Of a DNA stretch of 52,897 nucleotides, positions 33,109-41,163 are shown piece after piece; within the stretch, counting starts at the first letter, position 1; each line of letters starts with the position of its first letter. A program made the position numbers and the translations under genes. Under the pieces are notes generated by a model. The model was given only the letters and a program-made list of their open reading frames with translations. It was not told the origin of the DNA and ran no database searches. The stretch comes from Acidobacteriota bacterium. Its GTDB lineage: Bacteria > Acidobacteriota > Vicinamibacteria > Vicinamibacterales > UBA2999. The stretch lies in the NCBI GenBank assembly GCA_947465645.1, contig CANIBQ010000029.1:1-52897 (forward strand), read 5' to 3'.

Positions 33109-34884
33109 CTACTTGACCGGCAAGGGCGTGATATTCGATCGTCCGCCGCCCGGCCACGGGGTCGAGACCGTCACCGTGTAGGTACCTGCGGCAGCAATCC
33201 GCTCAGTCGGCACTCTCGCGCGCAGCTCCGTGGCGCTGGTGAATGTCGTCGCGAGAGGCCGCCCGTTCAATTCGATCAGAGACGAGGTGTCGAAGTTGTA
33301 CCCTCGAACGACGAGGTCGAACGGACTGCCGTCGTGGATCACCTGCGACATCTGATTCATCGTGACGCTGATGACATCGGTGACCACGGGAACGCCATGG
33401 GCCGCCCTCGTGGTCCCGATGCTGTCGGCTTCGGCGAAGTCGGTGTAGTACTCGCGGTGGTAACTGGTGTCGACCAGTTGTCCGTTCTTCACGACGGCGC
33501 TGATCTTGCGCGTGTTCGCGATATCGGCGAGCGGATCGGCGTCCAGGATGACCAGGTCCGCAAACTTTCCGGTCGCAATCGTGCCGACCCGGCTCTCCTT
33601 CTTCAGCAACTCGGCAGGCGCCCTGGTCGCCGACACCAGCGCCTGCATTGGCGTGAGGCCCGCGTCCACCAGCAATTCGAGCTCCTGATGCAGGCTGATG
33701 CCCGGAACGCTTGCGGTACCTCCCGCGCCCGTACCGGCGACCACGCGTCCGCCTGCCCTGGCGAACCGCCCGACAAACTCCTTCGCATTGACGTAGCCGC
33801 GCCTGAACTCGTCCAGGATGTGCGGCGGCACCGACTCGCCGAACGGCGACGGTCCGAGCGTCGCCGATGAGCTCCGCAACGTGCGCCAGAACGTCAGCGA
33901 GGCCAGTGCCGACGTCAGCGGAACGTAGCGCAGCTCCGGGCGCATCAACAGGTCGTAATTCGCCAGCTCGAAGCGGCGCGCCTGCGGCGCGGCGGCGCCG
34001 TGATCGGCCACCAGCAGTGGGATGAGATACGTGCCGCGCTGAATCATGCGGGCCACCAGGGCATCGGTCCTGCCCTGCTCGATCCACGCGTGCGGGCTCG
34101 CAATCTTCCCGTCGCGAAACTCCTTCCCCTTGGCGGGCGTCATCAGCGTCTGGCTGACCCCCGAGAGGTGCGCGATACCGTCGACGCCAGCCTCGAGCGC
34201 CGCGTCGACGTCGCTGAAATCACCCAACACCGGGACGTCCACCGCGTGCGCCTCACCGGTGATGGCGCGCAGCTCGTCGAGCGTCAGGTCGCCGCCGATG
34301 TTGATGAAGTCGGGCCCCTTGACCAGCAGGGCCCGCACCGCGCTTCGGGCCGAATCTGCGCCGGCGACATCGAACCTCGATGTCGATCCGCTTCGCACCT
34401 CGAACGCTGCGATATCATCAGCACGGGCGCGGCGATCGAAGGCGCCGGCCGCCGTAAGAATTCTTGGGCCGCGGATGCTCCCACCGCGTTCGGCGTCACG
34501 CACGGCGAGAATCCAGTCGCTCGGACCGCCGGCGTCAACGATCGTGGTGATGCCGTGGTTGAGAAACAGCTCCCCGGTCCATCCCCGCCAGTGCGCACGG
34601 CCATCGATCAGGCCGGGCAGCACGAACTTCCCGGTCGCATTGACGATGCGTGCGTTGGCGGGTATTCGCACCGTACCCGCAGGACCGACCGCGATGATGC
34701 GCGGCCCCTCGATCAGCACGGTGTGGTTGGGCGCCGGCGGCCTGCCGCTGCCGTCGATCAGCGTGGCGCCGGTGATCGCCAGCAGGACGGGTGTCGCGCC
34801 GCGCTGCGCGTCAAGGGTCGCCGCCAGCGCGACACATGCGGCAACCAGCCCTGCCGCGGCGCCGGCGAGCCTCGTGCGGGACAC
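33109..34884 (-). CDS. Amidohydrolase C with IPT/TIG-like domain, probable pseudoenzyme
   Basis: The 591-residue secreted protein has the amidohydrolase fold of its two operon paralogues, but its metal site is nearly gone. The HxH motif is Arg96-Ala-His98 (LPGLIDGRAHW). The carbamylated-Lys position in FLKVY is Asn (FINIG), the next His is lost (VPVLGD), and the Asp of VGTD is Gly (VAGTGAGG). Only the His of GIAHLSG remains. Residues about 500-591 form an IPT/TIG-like beta-sandwich (VTDVISVTMN, LVVRGYNF, SLIELNGRPL, GTYTVTVSTPWPGGG). It is the last gene of the six-gene operon; GTG at 34884 lies two bases after the upstream stop. A binding or scaffold role is inferred. Confidence 0.85.
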   Translation of the reverse strand: MSRTRLAGAAAGLVAACVALAATLDAQRGATPVLLAITGATLIDGSGRPPAPNHTVLIEGPRIIAVGPAGTVRIPANARIVNATGKFVLPGLIDGRAHWRGWTGELFLNHGITTIVDAGGPSDWILAVRDAERGGSIRGPRILTAAGAFDRRARADDIAAFEVRSGSTSRFDVAGADSARSAVRALLVKGPDFINIGGDLTLDELRAITGEAHAVDVPVLGDFSDVDAALEAGVDGIAHLSGVSQTLMTPAKGKEFRDGKIASPHAWIEQGRTDALVARMIQRGTYLIPLLVADHGAAAPQARRFELANYDLLMRPELRYVPLTSALASLTFWRTLRSSSATLGPSPFGESVPPHILDEFRRGYVNAKEFVGRFARAGGRVVAGTGAGGTASVPGISLHQELELLVDAGLTPMQALVSATRAPAELLKKESRVGTIATGKFADLVILDADPLADIANTRKISAVVKNGQLVDTSYHREYYTDFAEADSIGTTRAAHGVPVVTDVISVTMNQMSQVIHDGSPFDLVVRGYNFDTSSLIELNGRPLATTFTSATELRARVPTERIAAAGTYTVTVSTPWPGGGRSNITPLPVK

Positions 34885-34886
34885 CG

Positions 34887-35687
34887 TTAAGATTTCCCTT
34901 TCTTCAGCCGTGCCTCCAGAAACGCGAAGGTACGCTCCCACGAGACGGCCGCATGGTCCTGCTGGAGATGCTCGCCGTGCGACGCCGGCATGTCGTGCAC
35001 TTCCGCAAACCCGTGCCCCGCGGGATACCAATGGAGATCGAGCGGCCTGCCCGCATCGCGCATGTTGTTGGCCCACATCTTGACGCCCGCGAGGGCGATG
35101 CTGTCGTCCTCCAGGCCGAAATGCGCGAGGATCGGTGCACGGATGTTCTTCAGTGCCGCCGGATCCGGCCCCGGGGGCGGCGTCACCGGGCCGTAATAGA
35201 CCACGCTCGCCGCCAGGCGCGGATCGGCCACCGCAAACAGCAGCGCATAGGTGCCGCCCATGCACCAGCCGACGGCGCCGATCCGGTCGGGTATGACGTC
35301 CTTTCGAGACTGGAGGTAGCTCAGCGCCCCGGCCAGGTCTTCGCCCCCCTGCGGACGGACCTGATCGCGGAGGTGCAGGCCGTCTGCGTAGCTACGAGGC
35401 CGCCGGCCAAAGAGGTCCACCGCCAGCACCACGTACCCTTGCGCCGAGAGCCGCCGGCCGATCTCAAAGTCCCATTCGGACTGGCCGTTGATCCCGTGGA
35501 TGTCGATCACGGCCGGGAACGGTCCTGGACCCTCCGGCAGGAACAATACGCCGCCGAGCTCGCGCGCCGCGCCCTGGAACTTGACAGGTGTTCCTCCGGC
35601 GCCGCCCCCTTGCGCATCGCCGCTGGCGACGAGCGCAAGGAACGCGATGAACACCGCCGACACGCCGGCCAGCATTCGCGGTCGCAT
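34887..35687 (-). CDS. Secreted dienelactone-hydrolase-family protein
   Basis: The 266-residue protein has a signal peptide (to about residue 26) and an alpha/beta-hydrolase core of the dienelactone hydrolase type. The nucleophile is Cys142 in GAVGWCMGG, an Asp lies in FGLEDDSI and the catalytic His in YPAGHGF. Cysteine in place of serine is diagnostic for dienelactone hydrolases, which open lactone rings. Export of this normally cytoplasmic enzyme fits a periplasmic pathway. It lies one base after amidohydrolase B and two bases before amidohydrolase C, so the three are made together. The substrate is probably an ester or lactone, possibly produced or released by the neighbouring amidohydrolases. 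Confidence 0.85.
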   Translation of the reverse strand: MRPRMLAGVSAVFIAFLALVASGDAQGGGAGGTPVKFQGAARELGGVLFLPEGPGPFPAVIDIHGINGQSEWDFEIGRRLSAQGYVVLAVDLFGRRPRSYADGLHLRDQVRPQGGEDLAGALSYLQSRKDVIPDRIGAVGWCMGGTYALLFAVADPRLAASVVYYGPVTPPPGPDPAALKNIRAPILAHFGLEDDSIALAGVKMWANNMRDAGRPLDLHWYPAGHGFAEVHDMPASHGEHLQQDHAAVSWERTFAFLEARLKKGKS

Positions 35688-35688
35688 G

Positions 35689-37467
35689 TCAGAACTCCGT
35701 GCTGTTGCGTGTGCCGTTGTACCGCCTGTCGAGCCGCTTCCCTGCCGTCACCATCACTTCCTGGAAGTTGTCGCTTTCCTCCTGCACCCGCCCGCCGGTG
35801 ATCATGTGGATTTTCCACGTGCCGAGGCGGTTGACGGCGTCGTCAGGCACCGCAACCTTCATTTCCGTCGGCGAGAACTGCACCACCGGCAGAACGAGAT
35901 CGTCCCAGAGCACCCGGTTCTCGCGATTGAAGCCGGTGCCCTTGATCGTCAGCACGACGTTCTTGCTGCCCATCGGCACGCCGACGGGCGAGACCGACGT
36001 GATGTGCGGCCGCGGCAACTGCCCGTTGAGCGGCAGATACGGGCGCGGAATCACCGCGCGGTATTCCAGCGTGTAGCCGAGCGGCTGGACCTTTCCGTGC
36101 TGGATGACGAGGTCGAGCGAGCGAATGTTCTTGATGTCCTGCAGCGGATTCCTCGCGAGGATGATGAGGTCCGCCAGCTTGCCGGTTTCAATCGTGCCGA
36201 GGTTCTTCTGCTGGTTGACGTACTCCGCCGGATTGATCGTTGCGCCCTGCAGAATTTTGAGCGGTGCGACACCGGCCGCCGCCTGCAGTTCCATTTCGTG
36301 CCAGACCGCCAGCCCCGCCATCGCGTGATAGTAGTTGTCGGTTCCGACAAACAGCTTGCCGCCGGCTTCTGAGAACTTCCGCGTGAACAACTGGAAATTG
36401 GCAAGCGCCTTCTTCAGCAGGTCCTGGATCTTCGGCGAGGGTGGCCAGGGATAGGGGAAATCCGTGTCCCACATGCGCACGTAGACAGGGAACTTCTCCC
36501 GCAGGTAGTACAGCTCGGGTATCGCGGTGACGCGATGGGTTTCAAGCTGGTACTGATCCCACTGCGGGTAGGCGCCGTGGAACTCCTGCACGAAGTTCGG
36601 CTCGAGACGCACGTTGCGATCGACCATGAACTTGATGAATTCGTCGAACTTGGCCGGGTCGGCGTACGCCCATGGGAGCGGCCCCTCGGTTTCGACGTCG
36701 TCTTCGGCATGGGTCTCCCCTCCGGCCCGCGGTGCCTTGAGTTTTGCGGCGATCGCCGGCGAGGTGGTGACCACGGGAATGCCGCGGCCGTGGGCGATCG
36801 CGTCGACACCCCTGAGAATGGCCTCGCGTGCGTCCGCACGACCCAGGTGGCTGGTGACGTTGATGCCTTCGGCGTTGGCGACATCCGTCACGGCGAGGAT
36901 CATGTCGGGCGTCGCATTGGCGTAGACCTTCAGGAAACTGGATCCCGCCGCCAGGTTCGCCTTGGCGCCGTCAACCGCCTGCTCGACATCTCTCGCGTTC
37001 CACTGATGCGGGCCGAGCGATCCGCCGATCGACATCCCCTGGTAGAAAATGCGCGGGCCGACCCAGAGCTGCTTCGCGCGGGCTTCCTGAACGGCGGCAA
37101 TCCAATCCATCAGGTTGCCCATGTCCATGCTGGACGTCACACCGTGGTTGATGTTCAGTTCGCCGTCGTAATCGCGCGTATGGACGTGGGTGTCCCACAA
37201 GCCGGGCAGGATGAACTTGCCGGCGGCGTTGATCACCGTGGCACCCGCCGGCACCTGAATCTGACCGGCGGTGCCGATGCGGGACATGCGATCGCCCTCG
37301 ATGACGATGATCGAATTCGGTTGCAACGCTCCGGTGCGCACGTCGACGATCGTGCCGCCCTGCACCACGGTAGCCCGGCCCGCCTGTGGCGGCGCCTGGC
37401 CAGCGACGAGGCTCGCCATCAGAACGACGAGCGCCAGACCGGCTAACAGGACTTTCCTCGTACGCAT
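35689..37467 (-). CDS. Amidohydrolase B with IPT/TIG-like domain (intact metal site)
   Basis: The 592-residue secreted protein keeps the full amidohydrolase metal site: His94-Val-His96 in LPGLWDTHVHTRDY, Lys in SFLKVYANA, His in VTSHLGRAD, His in DAIAHGRG and Asp in LFVGTDNYY. A signal peptide ends near residue 24. After the barrel, residues about 485-575 form an IPT/TIG-like domain (ITSVSPVGVPMGSKNVVLTIKG, then FNRENRVLW). Of the three paralogues here it is the only one that looks catalytically competent. Members of the family cleave cyclic amides, lactams, peptides with C-terminal Pro, or triazines. ATG 37467 has AGGAG six bases upstream. Confidence 0.9.
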   Translation of the reverse strand: MRTRKVLLAGLALVVLMASLVAGQAPPQAGRATVVQGGTIVDVRTGALQPNSIIVIEGDRMSRIGTAGQIQVPAGATVINAAGKFILPGLWDTHVHTRDYDGELNINHGVTSSMDMGNLMDWIAAVQEARAKQLWVGPRIFYQGMSIGGSLGPHQWNARDVEQAVDGAKANLAAGSSFLKVYANATPDMILAVTDVANAEGINVTSHLGRADAREAILRGVDAIAHGRGIPVVTTSPAIAAKLKAPRAGGETHAEDDVETEGPLPWAYADPAKFDEFIKFMVDRNVRLEPNFVQEFHGAYPQWDQYQLETHRVTAIPELYYLREKFPVYVRMWDTDFPYPWPPSPKIQDLLKKALANFQLFTRKFSEAGGKLFVGTDNYYHAMAGLAVWHEMELQAAAGVAPLKILQGATINPAEYVNQQKNLGTIETGKLADLIILARNPLQDIKNIRSLDLVIQHGKVQPLGYTLEYRAVIPRPYLPLNGQLPRPHITSVSPVGVPMGSKNVVLTIKGTGFNRENRVLWDDLVLPVVQFSPTEMKVAVPDDAVNRLGTWKIHMITGGRVQEESDNFQEVMVTAGKRLDRRYNGTRNSTEF

Positions 37468-37496
37468 GATGCACTCCTGGTTCAGCAATGCGACCG

Positions 37497-38711
37497 CTAC
37501 CGCTCGATTCGGCGCATCGTCTTCGGTTTCGCAAACACGCTGTCGTCGATCGGCACGTTGTCCTGCACGAGCATCACCGATTCGCGTGAGCGCTCGTCGT
37601 AGTGCTGATTGATGTGCAGAAAGGGGACCATCGTTCCGGTACCCGCGTCGCGGTAATCGGAGAAGTCGATCTGCTGATAGTTCGGGCCGAAGATCGTCGG
37701 ATCCCCGTTCAGCCGCCGCAACAGCAGTCCCGTCTCCACGTCGAAATACATGTATTCGGGAACGTCGCCGCCCTTGACGTAGCCTTCGATCAGGTAGGTG
37801 TCGCGCCTGACATCCTGGCCCGGTCCGATGGCGTGCATGATCGCCTGCCGCCCGCGAACGACGAATCGTTCGTGCTGGGACTTCAGCTTCTCCAGGTCCA
37901 ACGCCATGTAGCCGTAGAAGTAGTTGTTGTGAAAGGCGCGTGCCTGGCGTTCGTACGATGAGTCGACGATCGGCCGGTCGCTGCCAACCGGAATCGCCGA
38001 AGCGGCCGTCTCGCCGGTCCAGCAGCTTCGGCCGTCGCACCCCCCCATCCACTGCAGGAAGCGGCCATCCTTCCTGCTGTGGTTCGCGACGATCTTGTCC
38101 GGCATCTTCGCGTAGCGAAACACGTTGGTGACGCCAGACGGTTCCTGCGGCATGACGCCGATGGAGACCGCGCCGACGTAGACCGCGCGCTCCATGATGT
38201 GAATGCGCGTGCGCACGGCGCGGAGCGCCTCGCGGCCGCCCATCGCCTGCTCGTACCTGGCGAGAATCTCGTCGGCCGTCGGAAGCGGCATCGCCGGAGA
38301 TCCGCTCGCCCCAGGCCACTCATACGGGCCGGTGCGCAGCGGCGGCTGTACGTTTGGCACGACGATGGGAAGCGTCGCGCCACGATGGCAGGTATCGCAG
38401 CCGACCCGCGTCTGACCGCCGAACGCATCCCGGTTGAGCGTCTGGGTCATCGCGATCATCCGGCGCGCCACCTGCTTCATCGGCTTCGCGTCGCTCGCCA
38501 GATCCTCGACGTGGCAGAACCCGCACTCCTGCCCGAGCGAGGTCGTCATGTCGTGCATGGCTCCCATGATCTCGTTGGCCGGGAGTCCCTTCAGTACCTG
38601 GATGTTCTTGTACTCCTGCTCGGCGGCCCTCGGCGCCGGCCGCGGTGCGTTTTGCGCCGCCACCGACGAGATGAACGCCGTCACCGCCGCGCAGACGACC
38701 AGCAGCCGCAT
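37497..38711 (-). CDS. Diheme c-type cytochrome of the reaction-centre-cytochrome-like family
   Basis: The 404-residue periplasmic protein has a signal peptide and two heme c motifs, CGFCH (63-67) and CDTCH (105-109). They are set in NIQVLKGLPANEIMGAMHDMTTSLGQECGFCH, the pattern annotated elsewhere as photosynthetic-reaction-centre cytochrome c subunit, although no photosynthesis gene is present. From about residue 145 on there is a beta-rich domain resembling lipoprotein-localisation or outer-membrane lipid-carrier-type folds (YEQAMGGREALRAVRTRI). ATG 38711 lies one base after the lipocalin-like gene. Its presence with hydrolases implies an oxidation step whose electrons pass through this protein. 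Confidence 0.85.
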   Translation of the reverse strand: MRLLVVCAAVTAFISSVAAQNAPRPAPRAAEQEYKNIQVLKGLPANEIMGAMHDMTTSLGQECGFCHVEDLASDAKPMKQVARRMIAMTQTLNRDAFGGQTRVGCDTCHRGATLPIVVPNVQPPLRTGPYEWPGASGSPAMPLPTADEILARYEQAMGGREALRAVRTRIHIMERAVYVGAVSIGVMPQEPSGVTNVFRYAKMPDKIVANHSRKDGRFLQWMGGCDGRSCWTGETAASAIPVGSDRPIVDSSYERQARAFHNNYFYGYMALDLEKLKSQHERFVVRGRQAIMHAIGPGQDVRRDTYLIEGYVKGGDVPEYMYFDVETGLLLRRLNGDPTIFGPNYQQIDFSDYRDAGTGTMVPFLHINQHYDERSRESVMLVQDNVPIDDSVFAKPKTMRRIER

Positions 38712-38712
38712 C

Positions 38713-39210
38713 TCAGCGCGCTCCCTTCGGAACCCGTTCCCAGGTATAGACCTGCCGCCGGCCGCCACCCATGAAGTCCTGAACGAGCCGGCCGTTCTCG
38801 AGGGTGGACTTCCGTTCCTCGGTCTGCCCGGCCAGGTTCGGCGTCCGCACAACCTCCATCACGTACAGAACCTCCTCCCCCTTGACGCTGAACGGACCGG
38901 CCGCGGCGGTCATGTTGCGGAACGCCTCGACGTAGGCCTTGTTTTCGCCGGCCGTGAGCGCACCGGCAGCCTTGTCGCCGGCACCGGCCGGAATCTGCGG
39001 GCGCTCGCGATTGGTGACGAAGCTGTAGTGATCGCCCTGGAAGATCATGTAGCCGGTGGCCTTCTGCGGCGCTCCGTCATACGTCAGCGAGACGAGCGTC
39101 CATGCGCCCTGAAGATCGGCGGCCGTCAGCGAATGCTGCGCAAGTGCGGTCGCCGCCGACATGGCTCCACACAGCGAGATGAACCCTGACAGTGCAACTA
39201 TCCTGAGCAT
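38713..39210 (-). CDS. Secreted lipocalin-like protein
   Basis: The 165-residue protein has a signal peptide (to about residue 25) and then LQGAWTLVSLTYDGAPQKATGYMIFQGDHYSFVTNRERP. The G-x-W start and following strands are characteristic of lipocalin-like (Lipocalin_5-type) beta-barrels that bind small hydrophobic ligands. The ATG at 39210 has GGAGG six bases upstream; a longer frame from 39270 overlaps the preceding gene and is rejected. It is the second gene of the six-gene operon, 19 bases after amidohydrolase A and one base before the cytochrome. A role as carrier of the operon substrate in the periplasm is inferred. Confidence 0.78.
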   Translation of the reverse strand: MLRIVALSGFISLCGAMSAATALAQHSLTAADLQGAWTLVSLTYDGAPQKATGYMIFQGDHYSFVTNRERPQIPAGAGDKAAGALTAGENKAYVEAFRNMTAAAGPFSVKGEEVLYVMEVVRTPNLAGQTEERKSTLENGRLVQDFMGGGRRQVYTWERVPKGAR

Positions 39211-39229
39211 CGCAGGCCTCCCCAGCGCG

Positions 39230-40960
39230 TCACTCGAAACGAACGGTGAGCTGAACCGCCGCCGATTCACCTCCGCCCGGTCGAGGCGTCCGCACGCGCA
39301 CGTTCGAAGCCCCCGGAATTCGGGTCTGCTCCGCGGGCACCACGGCCTTCAGCTCGGTCGGTGATACATAGGTCGTCGCCAGCGGACGGCCGTCGAGGAA
39401 CGCCACCGAGTTGCGCATGAAATTTGCCCCGCGCAGCGTCAACGTCACGCCTTTGGATTCAGCGGTCACCGCCGGCGCGATCGCCGTGAGCTGCGGCGGA
39501 CGGGGCCCCTCGCCGGGAGGTCCCGGCATCTGCATGCGCGGCAGTGGGTTGGTGTAATACCAGTGGTAGCCGATCGGCTGCACGCGGCCACCCTGGATCA
39601 CCGTATCGACCGTGCGCAGGTTGCGGACGTTGTCGAGCGGGTTCTGCTTCAGGATCACGATGTCGGCGATCTTGCCCTGCGCGACGGTGCCGAGCTCCTT
39701 GTCCTTGCGCACGAATTCCGCCGACCACAACGTCGCCGACTGCAGCGCCTGCATCGGGGTCATGCCGGCGTCCACGAAGAGTTGCAGCTCCTGATGCATG
39801 CCCAGCCCCGGCATCACGTAGCTGTGCGGCGCCGTTCCCGGCAGCACCCGCACGCCAGCGGCGACCAGTTTCTTGATCAACCCCTGCAGATTCCTGTAGC
39901 CCGTGCGCCACAGTTCCCAGTCAGGACTGGTCCTGTCGACGGTCCCCACGTTGCCCGACGCCACCCATGCAATGCCCGTGTCGAACTCGTTGGTCAACTG
40001 GGGAAGCATGTTGAGAGCAGGCAGGTACTGGAGGTTGGGATTCGACAGCAGCCGGTAGGCCTCGAGCTCGAATTCGTCCCGCCGGTCGTGACTGACCTTG
40101 AAGTCCTTGACAAGCGTGGGAATCCACGTCGTCTTGTGCTTCGCCATCAGTGCGACCAGTTCGTCATAGTCGCTTCCCAGCGCGTACAACCTAGCGTCCG
40201 CTTCCTCGCCTTCACCGAGCGCGAGCTGCTTCTCGATCGTCGCGCGCGTCGCCGGGTCCGTGATGTTCGCGCTGCCAACCGTGTAGGTGTGCTTGATGCC
40301 GGACATTCCCGCCTCGATCGCCTCGCGCGTGTAGAGCGGATATCCCGACGACGGCAGGCCCACTTTCTTCGCTTCGTCGATGACCGCCAGCAGCGACTCT
40401 TTCTTGAGCGCGAAACCGACGCTGATCATGTCAACGCCGCGTTGCTTGAGCTCGCGCACTTGCTCGCGCGCCCGCTGCGGATCGGCGTTGTCGGCCACCA
40501 ACTGACCCGCGGTAAAAAACCGCGGGCCGAAGATTTCGCCCTTGGCGATGGCGTCGCGCTGCGCGAGCGTCCACTCGAGAGGGCTGCCGCTCCAGTCGAC
40601 GTAAGACGTGATCCCGTGGGTAATCAGCAGCTCGGCGTAGAAATCACGGGAATGGATGTGCGCGTCCCAGAGCCCGGGAATGATGTACTTGCCTTCCGCG
40701 GAAACGATCTGCGCGCCAGAGGGAAGAGGCGTGGTCGCTGACGGCCCAATCCGCGCAATGCGCCCGCCGCTGACCACCACCGTCGTCGATGGACGCGGCG
40801 CTGCCCCGGTGCCGTCGATCAACGTCCCGCCGACGATCGCCAGATCGGTTGATTGCGCGATGGCAACCGGCGTCCGCGCGACCGGCACGCTGAGTATCAC
40901 CATGGCCACGACGACCACCACCAGTACCCAGGGACCGCGGTTGTTCCGTACCTGCTTCAT
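39230..40960 (-). CDS. Amidohydrolase A with IPT/TIG-like domain, partly degraded metal site
   Basis: The 576-residue protein is the first gene of the six-gene operon. It has a signal peptide or anchor (residues 9-36) and an amidohydrolase barrel with HxH at His101-Ile-His103 (IPGLWDAHIHSRDF). The His in SGIKHTYT is also kept. The Lys position is Ser (MISVG against FLKVY in B), the second His is Gly (PSSGYP), and the Asp of VGTD is Ala (PGTAPHSY). At most a single-metal site could remain. Residues about 490-576 are an IPT/TIG-like domain (LTAIAPAVTAESKGVTLTLRG, then NSVAFLDGRPLATTY). ATG 40960 with AGGA upstream is preferred over GTG 40972. Confidence 0.87.
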   Translation of the reverse strand: MKQVRNNRGPWVLVVVVVAMVILSVPVARTPVAIAQSTDLAIVGGTLIDGTGAAPRPSTTVVVSGGRIARIGPSATTPLPSGAQIVSAEGKYIIPGLWDAHIHSRDFYAELLITHGITSYVDWSGSPLEWTLAQRDAIAKGEIFGPRFFTAGQLVADNADPQRAREQVRELKQRGVDMISVGFALKKESLLAVIDEAKKVGLPSSGYPLYTREAIEAGMSGIKHTYTVGSANITDPATRATIEKQLALGEGEEADARLYALGSDYDELVALMAKHKTTWIPTLVKDFKVSHDRRDEFELEAYRLLSNPNLQYLPALNMLPQLTNEFDTGIAWVASGNVGTVDRTSPDWELWRTGYRNLQGLIKKLVAAGVRVLPGTAPHSYVMPGLGMHQELQLFVDAGMTPMQALQSATLWSAEFVRKDKELGTVAQGKIADIVILKQNPLDNVRNLRTVDTVIQGGRVQPIGYHWYYTNPLPRMQMPGPPGEGPRPPQLTAIAPAVTAESKGVTLTLRGANFMRNSVAFLDGRPLATTYVSPTELKAVVPAEQTRIPGASNVRVRTPRPGGGESAAVQLTVRFE

Positions 40961-41116
40961 CGTCGTCCTCACTTCGATACGCGTTACGTGCGGAACAGCA
41001 ACGCCGGGCGCCTGCGGTGATGCGCTACGACTGGCCGAACTGGGGATTTGGGCGCCTACTATATCCCTTCCTGCAGGTTCCTGCCCATGACCGAGCCCAG
41101 GGAGGTGGCGGGCGTA

Positions 41117-41122
41117 TATAAT
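41117..41122 (+). promoter_or_regulatory. -10 box of TonB-dependent receptor 2
   Basis: A consensus TATAAT lies 41 bases before the receptor ATG, which has AGGAGG four bases upstream; no good -35 is seen. On the opposite strand TATAGT (41063-41058) could serve the divergent operon that starts at 40960. The 203-base gap contains nothing else recognisable. Confidence 0.45.
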
Positions 41123-41163
41123 CCCGCCACTCTCACCAGACCCGGCAAAACACAGGAGGCCTC

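Noticed and set aside
37497..38711. Photosynthesis locus suggested by a reaction-centre-type cytochrome
   Set aside because: Only the cytochrome domain is present; no reaction-centre, chlorophyll or carotenoid genes occur in the window, and this domain is common in non-phototrophic acidobacteria.
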